From Diorhabda sublineata (lineage: Eukaryota > Arthropoda > Insecta > Coleoptera > Chrysomelidae), in NCBI RefSeq assembly GCF_026230105.1, contig NC_079478.1, forward strand, positions 17,871,653 through 17,935,652: DNA of 64,000 nucleotides, in the 5' to 3' direction. The translations under genes were made by a program, and so were the position numbers. This document shows positions 57,440 through 64,000 of this stretch, piece after piece; position 1 is the stretch's first letter; each line of letters starts with the position of its first letter. A model generated the notes under the pieces. The model was given only the letters and a program-made list of their open reading frames with translations, was not told the origin of the DNA and did not search any database.

Positions 57440-58950
57440 TAAAATCCGTTCAGTCAACCCGGAGTTATTTATGTTTAAAGGAAAATGCTTAAAATTTACA
57501 CATTTCTTAGGATATCTCGTAATATGAAAAAGATATCGACATGCGGTTTCCGCTATTCTGTAGCTAATTTGATCTACTTTTATATTCCTTAATTAAAACT
57601 GCATGTTTCCATTCAACATTCAACAAAATAAATAAATAGCGCCCTCTAGCGTATACGTCACTCATTAAGTTGTTTCGAAATTATAATTCTTACATTGGTA
57701 GAAAGGAGCTCTCTTCAAAAAGACTAAGTTTGCATAGATAGGTTAAGTAGAACTGGACTTAAAGGCGTTTTTTTCATAATAAAATTCCCGCTTCCCCCCA
57801 CTTCTTATTTTAAGAGATAGACTAAAACTTGTAAAATCAAATATACGCAGAATTTCTTGAAGAATACGATAATCATAGCTCAAATGCATCTTAATAAGGC
57901 AAAATTTGTAAATTATTCATTTTATAATTTTTGGTATTTAATTATGCCCTCTGGCTGTGGGCCTACAACTCTGTAAATAATTTCCAGGTTTTTCTCCAGG
58001 TTACTTTAGCTATAATTTTTTTTCCCTCAGCTGTACTATAAACGGTTCGCGAGATATGTCCGAGAGCCATTCTTATTGGGACACCCGTTACAATAGGTGC
58101 TAGAAAAAAAATTTGCAATTAAGATTTTGAGTTCTTTAGTGGAAAAATAAGCAAATACCTAAAAGGCATAAGTGCATTAAAAATGTACACCATTACAAAC
58201 AGTATTCATAAAGGTCACGCAGATCTTCCGACAAGACTCACAACGATCTTCCCTAGTAAATCATAAATAGTTCTGGATAGGTCTGAACCGCTGAGGATTT
58301 TTTCCTTCAGCATATCCCATAGGTAAGCATACGGTGATATAAGACTAGACACAGTTGTATTGGTTTATTTCTCAATATACTCGTTTTCATTTCTGCATCC
58401 AAATCTTTCAAATGTAGTAAAATATTTAGCAAGTTGTCTATTGTGACATAACTATTTTGCAGCCCTGAGAAATGATGTTTTTGTTTGTTAGCCTTTTTCC
58501 AGCAAATCAGATTTTTACATGAAATCATACGATTCAAATGTATGTTAATTACACAAACAGTAAGCCACGCTTCCAAAGAGTACAATCGTGGCTCACGCCC
58601 CATATAAACCTACCATAAAATCCAGCATCAAAAACATAAGCTAGTAATATATGAGGACGGTCCCAGAAGTATATGGCCTGACCTAGAGATGGTGGTAATT
58701 GCTTGAAAAATACTACTTGTATCAGTATTTGTTTGGCAGTCACCAATAGTGAACCTTTTTGGGTAAATTTGTAAAAATGGGGAAAAGTGATCATCGTTAC
58801 GTGATACAATACTTTTATTTGGAAGACATTAGCTCAACGAATATAACTGAATTAGATTCTACTCTAGGTGAGACTGCTTCTTAGTTACAATAGTAAATAT
58901 TGGGTAGCAGAGTTTAAACTGGACCGTACGATCTGAGAAGACCAGTATCA
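57440..58950. other. intergenic, no gene established
   Basis: Contains minus-strand frames at 58307-58603 and 58549-58809 with some hydrophobic coding-like character (F-W-D-R-P-H-I-L-L-A-Y-V-F-D-A-G-F-Y-G before a possible GTAGGT donor). No domain or connected gene model could be supported. Confidence 0.35.
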
Positions 58951-58979
58951 CAGTAGTTGACCCAATGAGGTGACGACTT

Positions 58980-59400
58980 CAGAAATGTTGATGGATATCT
59001 ACATAATAAATATAATAGGTATTTCAAAAGGTGTCGTACATCGCATATTAACTCAAAATTTGGACATGAAAAAGCTGTGCGCAAGATGAGTAGCGTGTTT
59101 GCTCCCAATGGAACAAAAACAGCGTCGTGAAGATGTTTCCATCGATTTTTTAGCAATGTTTCATAGAAGTGGAGTCAAATTTGTCGGTTTCATACCCATG
59201 ACGGTAACGTGGATTCATCACTTCTTACCCGAAACAAAAGAGCAATCAAACCAATGAAAAGGGAGAACCAGCTCGAAAGAAGGCAAAATCCGTTCCATCT
59301 GCGAGCCGTATTATTTCGGTGGTCAAAGATTTTAACTTGAACACTGCTGAGAAAAGTGTATGGAGCTAAAAGGAGATTACGTTGAAAAATAAATATGTTT
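58980..59400 (+). pseudogene. mariner transposase fragment
   Basis: Frames read G-I-S-K-G-V-V-H-R-I-L-T-Q-N-L-D-M-K-K-L (start near 59020), then C-A-R…V-A-C-L-L-P-M-E-Q-K-Q-R-R-E-D, then V-T-W-I-H-H-F-L-P-E-T-K-E-Q-S (59210). This is the mariner order V-H-x-I-L..L-x-M-x-K-L-C-A-R-W-V, x-Q-K-x-x-R, M-D-E-T-W-I-H-H-F-x-P-E. The catalytic D-E is lost (M-T-V-T-W). Only the N-terminal half remains. Confidence 0.65.
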
Positions 59401-59534
59401 GTTTTCAAAATTTCGTTAATTTTAAACAACATCAATTTTAACTCTCTCTCAGATTGAAACAGGTCCGAAGCATATCATTGGCCCAAATTGCATGAAGATG
59501 CACAAAAAACTCCTTTTTTGATTTGATTTCTATG

Positions 59535-59830
59535 GTTCTATAGATTTGATGACTTCTTGCAAACCAATAGAATGTAGAACACAACAAGGCCCTAGTTTGT
59601 TTCTTCTATTTGCAGACGACACTCTTGGAGCAATCCTTATCTTCTCATATCTAGTGACCGAATTACCTTTATCATGGTGCGATTCTAATCTTCTCTGTCG
59701 CAACTTTTCTAAAACCAAAGATTTATCATATAAAAATACATTGCAGCCTTCTTTATTGAATAACGCCACCATTAAAGTCGTTGAATCTGTAAAATTTTTA
59801 GCGCTTGTTGCTCAGTGCAAGGACTTTCTT
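59535..59830 (+). pseudogene. LINE reverse transcriptase fragment
   Basis: The frame reads C-R-T-Q-Q-G-P-S-L-F-L-L-F-A-D-D-T-L-G-A then W-C-D-S-N-L-L-C-R-N and N-A-T-I-K-V-V-E-S-V-K-F-L-A-L. The A-D-D-T box followed by W-x-x-S-N-L-L-x-x-N and V-x-x-V-K-F-L is the reverse transcriptase palm/thumb order of Jockey/CR1-like LINEs. A deletion has fused motif B to motif C. Confidence 0.55.
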
Positions 59831-59879
59831 CTTCTTCTTCTCATGCCGTCTTCTCATTGAAGGTTGACGACCACGTTTT

Positions 59880-60245
59880 TTAATGAGTCTCTGTCCCTTG
59901 CAACATGAAACAATTTTCCGACGCTGAGATTTGTCCATTCTCTTATGTTACGGAGCCAGGATTTCTTTTTCCTGCCGATGCCTTTCTTTCCCTCTACTCT
60001 GCCCTGCATTATGTTTTGTAGCAGTAGGTATTTGTCGTTGCGTAAGATGTGTCATAAGTAAGATGTTTTTCTTATCTTAATAATTGTCAACAGCTTTTTT
60101 TCCTCAACAGTATCAACAGTACAGCTCAACAGTACTTCGTCGTTACTGATTCTGTCAATCCAGGGTATCTTCGGGATGCGTCTATAGAGCCACATCTCAA
60201 ATGCCTCAAGTTTTTCGATCACTTGAGCTTTCAAGGTTCAGGTTT
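59880..60245 (-). pseudogene. LINE C-terminal fragment (RTE/CR1-like)
   Basis: Minus frame 60234-60052 reads K-L-E-A-F-E-M-W-L-Y-R-R-I-P-K-I-P-W-I-D, then N-D-E-V-L-L, and I-I-K-I-R-K-T-S-Y-L. This is the characteristic segment after the reverse transcriptase domain in insect LINEs (L-x-x-F-E-M-W-x-x-R-R-x-L-x-I-x-W). A basic R-G-K-E-R-H-R-Q-E-K stretch follows out of frame. Confidence 0.65.
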
Positions 60246-60727
60246 CCACTCACACAAATACCTTTCGAGTAATATCAATTCTGATCTTATATAATTTCTT
60301 CGCCTGGATCCATTTAAGCGTTTATGAATGAACCAACATACTTGTATTTTTTCACCCAGTCTATTTGTTTTCCATTGTGGGAATAGAGTTAATATTAATA
60401 TTTGGGTTTTTACTTATAACCATGAATTTTTCTTTAAAAGATTAAAAATTCTGACTATTCCTTCTTTATTGTTCCTTGAATCCGTTTGCCTAAATCGTAA
60501 GCACGCTTTTTCAATTTCAGAAAGATATACATTTAAGAACGCGGTGCACGACATTTAACTACCTACTCCACGTTAAGAATTAGTTAAAGGCTCAATATTT
60601 TACAATGTAAAAAAATCACATGCCGATTGAAATCAAATCGTTATCATCTTTTCCCGAATTTGGCCAAAATTTTATTCTAATAATTCCGGACATGCTAAAT
60701 ACTGATTTAATTTTAACTATGGACTTA

Positions 60728-60842
60728 TAAACTAATTATAACCTATAATTTAGTTACTCATTATGGTTTTATTCTGTATATTGAAATTTTATTTGTTTGA
60801 TTGACAATAAAGCATTTCTCTCTCTCTCTCTCTCTCTCTCTA
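60728..60842 (+). repeat. LINE 3' end with (CT)n tail
   Basis: Matches 22-85. Here the conserved block is followed by TTGACAATAAAGCATTT and a clean (CT)n run of about 11 units at 60819-60842. CAATAAAG then simple repeat is a plausible retrotransposon 3' terminus. Confidence 0.6.
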
Positions 60843-61316
60843 TTCTCTCATCAAAAGAAAAGTAACAAAATATACATCAGGACTAATATCACCCAAAATC
60901 GATGATAATTCATGCATTCCTATTCTTTTTTTCACAATAAATATCGATATCACGTTTTGATTTTTTTATTAGAAATAAATAATCATTCTCTATTGCTTAA
61001 AAATAATAGGAATCATTAGTGATTCTTGCAAAACAAATTTGTTATAAATTCTTGTAAAAGAAACATTTTGAACAAAATAAGCATTGGATACGCTTTTAGA
61101 TTTTTTGGGGGTTTTGACGTTTCTTTCTCAATCAATGTAGCTGTCCATATAATTGTATGGTCTAACGCCTACCCACAATACCTTAGTCTTAGTAGTGGTA
61201 TTTGTTTTATAAATGGTTTCCATGTCAATATTTATAATACATTAACTTTCAAAACTGTCACAATTTATCTGAAATTCAAACAGTCTAAATTTCAAGTGAA
61301 TTTTCTTATTAAAAAC

Positions 61317-61451
61317 ATGCCTTGTCCCCCTTGCGGTCCTTGCAGTCCAAGTCCATGTGGACCGCCAATTGTAGTTTATGTTCCAGTGGTAACCCCTCAG
61401 TTTACCCAACCATATTGTGAAACTCCTTGTGGAAAACCAAATTGCCCCTAA
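61317..61451 (+). CDS. Cys/Pro-rich small protein 4, 44 aa
   Basis: Single-exon ATG to TAA. The product is MPCPPCGPCSPSPCGPP, a hydrophobic I-V-V-Y-V-P-V-V-T-P, then P-Y-C-E-T-P-C-G-K-P-N-C-P. The C-P-P-C-G-P-C and P-C-G-P-P units place it with the genes at 51892, 42196 and 38658; the central V-Y-V-P hydrophobic stretch parallels Y-V-P-L-L-Y-P in gene 1. The frame stays open upstream to 61026, but that part is Phe/Ile/Asn-rich and unlike the product, so the ATG at 61317 is preferred. AATAAA is at 61544-61549. A sperm-tail CGP-like role is possible, by composition only. Confidence 0.75.
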   Translation: MPCPPCGPCSPSPCGPPIVVYVPVVTPQFTQPYCETPCGKPNCP

Positions 61452-61543
61452 TAGCTGTGGATATACTTGATAACTTTATTAATTTGTTCAATAAGTTCAA
61501 AGTTTACAGTGCTGCGTAACGAAAAATGTAACTAAAGAGAAAA

Positions 61544-61549
61544 AATAAA
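61544..61549 (+). terminator. poly(A) signal of Cys/Pro gene 4
   Basis: AATAAA lies 92 bases past the TAA. Confidence 0.6.
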
Positions 61550-61789
61550 GTGTTTTAATTTACTAAAGTTTACTATAGTTTTTATGACACGGTGCATTGC
61601 TCTGACAAAATTTTGTACAAATTTCTTTGTTTTTTTTTTCTAAAATCGGTTTCCTTCTAAAATTGATGTACAATACACCAGATGTATTACATGATGTAAC
61701 CGCTTTTATTGGTCGTGATATTGAGTATATTCTGCTTTATATAATCAGAAAATTCCTTCCTCTAAATTATTTCGTCATTCGTTAATCCT

Positions 61790-62240
61790 ACCTTGAAGAT
61801 CAGTACTTCATGGTTAAGACTTATAATGAACGATACATTCAGTCAAGGCAGGTGTTCCTCAAAGTAGCGTTTTGGGTCCGCTTCAATATCTCCTATACTC
61901 AACCGATTTACCCACAGCAGATAATAAATACACAACATATGCCAATGACACTGCTGTAGTAGCTTTGAACCGATATCCTCAAACTGCATCACAAATCAAA
62001 TAAATAAATCTTAACAATAATTGAAAATATGGAGAACTCACAAACATATCTTCAGACAAGTTAAATGTCAAATTGTACGAAGGAAGAGAGCGAAATATCT
62101 TGGAATCCATCTGAACAGGAGACTTTATTTGAAGAAATACCTCTTCATGAAAAGAAAATAGCTTGTGATTAAACTTAGACAAATATGTTGGAGATGATTG
62201 GAGAAAAATCTTAACCATCTCTCGAGAACAAGAACTTGAA
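61790..62240 (+). pseudogene. Jockey-like LINE reverse transcriptase fragment
   Basis: The frame reads V-K-A-G-V-P-Q-S-S-V-L-G-P-L-Q-Y-L-L-Y (61845 on), then T-A-D-N-K-Y-T-T-Y-A-N-D-T-A-V-V-A. This is the Jockey pattern A-G-V-P-Q-G-S-V-L-G-P-x-L-Y..Y-A-D-D-T-A with the second catalytic Asp replaced by Asn. Frameshifts follow into the L-G-I-H-L-N-R-R-L segment. Confidence 0.75.
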
Positions 62241-62710
62241 CTTATTTGTACACATGGATTCCAAGTAAGGGGTGCGTCAAAGGATAAATAAATAAAAAAT
62301 CGGCCAAGCTCAAGCTTCGTCTACGATTCAGATAATTGAGATTATCCTTTAAAAAAGTCATATTCATACTTTTCAATTTTTTGTACATAAATATGAAGAA
62401 TGTAGAATAAATATTGGTTGTCATCATAATTGAAATACTTGTACATCGTTGTCACATCTATATGATTAATTGATTCTCGTGAGTAATAAAAAATCAAATC
62501 TCTATACACACCATAAACTTTTAGGTATTCTTTAAGAAGAATCAACTAACAAAGAGTGCTTAATATATGTATATGGAAAAGACTAGCATTTCTAGATTAT
62601 ATTTTTGACACAACCTAGTGTCTCAATTTAAATAGTGCTTCATCTTGTATGGTGATATTTTTTAAACTTCATAGTTATTTTAATAACTAACAAGTTTGCA
62701 TCGTCTAAAC

Positions 62711-63409
62711 TAGTCATGTCAAAGATCCACCCCTCGAGCTGCTTCCGGCCCTGGGCCATATCAATAAGACTCGCAATCACAATATGTCACAGAAAGAAAA
62801 ATCATGTTTTTTAGAGCTATTAGACTTCATTCCTCTACGGATGTTTTAAATACTCGTACTCTCAATTAATGAAATGGAATTCCCAATTTTCAGCAAACCG
62901 ATCAATTTTGTAGCTTCACAGGCACCAGTTCATTTGCAAATGGAGTTTATACATATTCAATCGGACAGTATTTTGAAAGAAAAATTTATTGAGATTATTT
63001 ACCAATAGTTAAAAAAGCATGCAGTACGCATTTTCTGCATGTTTGGTAGCTCTTATTTATGTGAGCAGATGTATTCTGTCTTGAAAATAAATAAGAAGAA
63101 ACATCGCACAAGACTTACGAATGAACATCTCCAACAATTCTTAAAATAACTACAACGAATATGATACCTGACAATGAGATTGTCAAAAATAAGAGAAGTC
63201 AGGTATCTGGATCCTCGAGCTCAACATAATTACCTACCATCTTTTATAACTTTGATAAGATTTTTAACAACCGTATATTATATACCTATATAATTTAATA
63301 AATAAAATGTTATAATAATTCAGTTAATTTTTTTTATTTTCAATCTGGCCCACCTACAAATTCAAAATTTAATATATGACCCTCTGCAAAATTGAGTTTG
63401 ACACCTCTG
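62711..63409 (+). mobile_element. hAT element, internally deleted, with 8-base TSD
   Basis: GTCTAAAC occurs exactly at 62703-62710 and 63410-63417, an 8-base target duplication as expected for hAT. Ends are inverted: TAGTCATGTCAAAGAT on the left and CAGAGGTGTCAAACTC read inward from the right. Inside, a frame from ATG 62874 to about 63149, broken by one stop, encodes M-E-F-I-H-I-Q-S-D-S-I-L-K-E-K-F, then C-M-F-G-S-S-Y-L-C-E-Q-M-Y-S-V-L-K, then R-T-R-L-T-N-E-H-L: the C-terminal hAT dimerisation domain (GTF2IRD2/ZBED-like). The BED finger and most of the catalytic core are gone, so it cannot move by itself. Confidence 0.85.
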
Positions 63410-63679
63410 GTCTAAACTGTTTTATTTTTCTATGAACGGATATTCACTTTTTATTTTACTCTAAGTACCGTTAAATTTGAAAATAAATGAGTACATTTTT
63501 CAGAAATTTTGGAAGAGTAATTAAAAAAATATGAAAAACCACAAAAAAACCATTCCAATATAAAAGTAAATCATGAAATTATTCGATATAGTGAAATCTA
63601 ATGGAATGATCAATTGATTCAATGATAAACCCCATTTTCTCTCGTTTTCTTTTTAAAAAAATTAAGAGAGGTAGTTGGA

Positions 63680-64000
63680 TTTTTTTTTTTTTTTTTTATT
63701 TAAAATTAACGTGCTCGGCTACTATGGCCACTTGCACGGGAGCGGTTATAATACATTAAATATGAAATGGTTCATTGATACAAGTATACAATATGAATGC
63801 ACAGTAACACAATTGTTCTATAGTTGGTGGTACAGCTGTACATCTTTGAGAAACTGAAGTAGAGAGGTAATTTGTTCCGAGTTGTTAAGGACTTCATTGT
63901 AGTTCTGGCTAAGCCGAAACTGTTGTCTTTCGACGGTATATTTGCGACACTCGGTCAAAATATGCTTCATGGTTAGGTACGAGTTGCAGCTGGAGCAAAA
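63680..64000 (-). mobile_element. LINE 3' end (minus strand) with poly(A) tail
   Basis: On the minus strand the window edge opens in a frame C-S-S-C-N-S-Y-L-T-M-K-H-I-L-T-E-C, then Y-T-V-E-R-Q-Q-F. This is the zinc-knuckle-like C-terminus after RNase H of Jockey/R1/I-type LINEs (C-x2-C…x-x-H-x-L-x-x-C). It is followed by a 3' UTR and a poly(A) tail (T run at 63680-63697). The 5' part continues beyond 64000. Confidence 0.75.

Noticed and set aside
61026..61316. Upstream in-frame extension of Cys/Pro gene 4 (141 codons in all)
   Set aside because: Phe/Ile/Asn-rich and AT-biased, unlike the Cys/Pro product; the downstream ATG gives a protein like the other three family members.
1..64000. CRISPR arrays, bacterial operons, rRNA or tRNA genes
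   Set aside because: No regularly spaced identical repeats, no Shine-Dalgarno organisation, and no cloverleaf or rRNA sequence noticed; introns and eukaryotic transposons show nuclear insect DNA.

Overview
The window is strongly AT-rich insect nuclear DNA, with short introns bounded by GT/AG, AATAAA poly(A) signals and a very dense load of transposon debris (mariner/Tc1, hAT, Crypton, Helitron, BEL/Pao, Jockey-like and RTE-like LINEs, foldback MITEs). Nothing is bacterial. The repeat mix would suit a beetle, but the order cannot be fixed from this sequence.

Two multi-exon host genes lie on the minus strand. Gene A (start codon at 22250) has four exons whose junctions are all phase 2. They can continue into any of several 3' exons, at 9867-10032 (stop), 6583-6721 (stop), 4737-4835 (internal) and 2954-3098 (stop), so it looks like one gene with alternative C-termini built from coiled-coil/cysteine modules. 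Gene B (34912 down to 26708) has seven exons, all introns phase 1, and a predicted 207-residue protein. Its exons 2, 3 and 4 each encode one copy of a C-x-C-S-x4-C module. Introns of both genes are filled with mobile elements.

Four tiny genes for cysteine/proline-rich proteins are spread over the right half: 38658-39043 (minus, three exons, one of 13 bases), 42196-42926 (plus, two exons), 51892-52038 (plus, 48 residues, 20 of them Cys) and 61317-61451 (plus, 44 residues). Their Cys-Pro/Cys-Gly-Pro composition resembles the Drosophila Mst84D/Mst87F/Mst98C sperm-tail proteins. Genes A, B and at least two of the small genes have a CAAAATTT-like sequence close upstream of the ATG, recalling the translational control element of that Drosophila family. 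My best reading is a small cysteine-rich, possibly testis-expressed gene neighbourhood invaded by transposons; this is inference.

The most notable mobile elements are four internally deleted Crypton (tyrosine-recombinase) copies at 13418-14285, 33050-33690, 37375-38535 and 44990-45793. One keeps the HGGW...GY recombinase core and two carry an elaborate conserved hairpin at the 3' end. There is also a 699-base hAT derivative with an exact 8-base target duplication (62711-63409), a 1.2-kb element with TIRs of about 180 bases (28282-29478), a near-palindromic foldback element (44030-44662), and a hairpin next to a BEL/Pao gag remnant (46259-46678). Many exon and element edges were placed by eye and have not been checked by alignment or RNA data.
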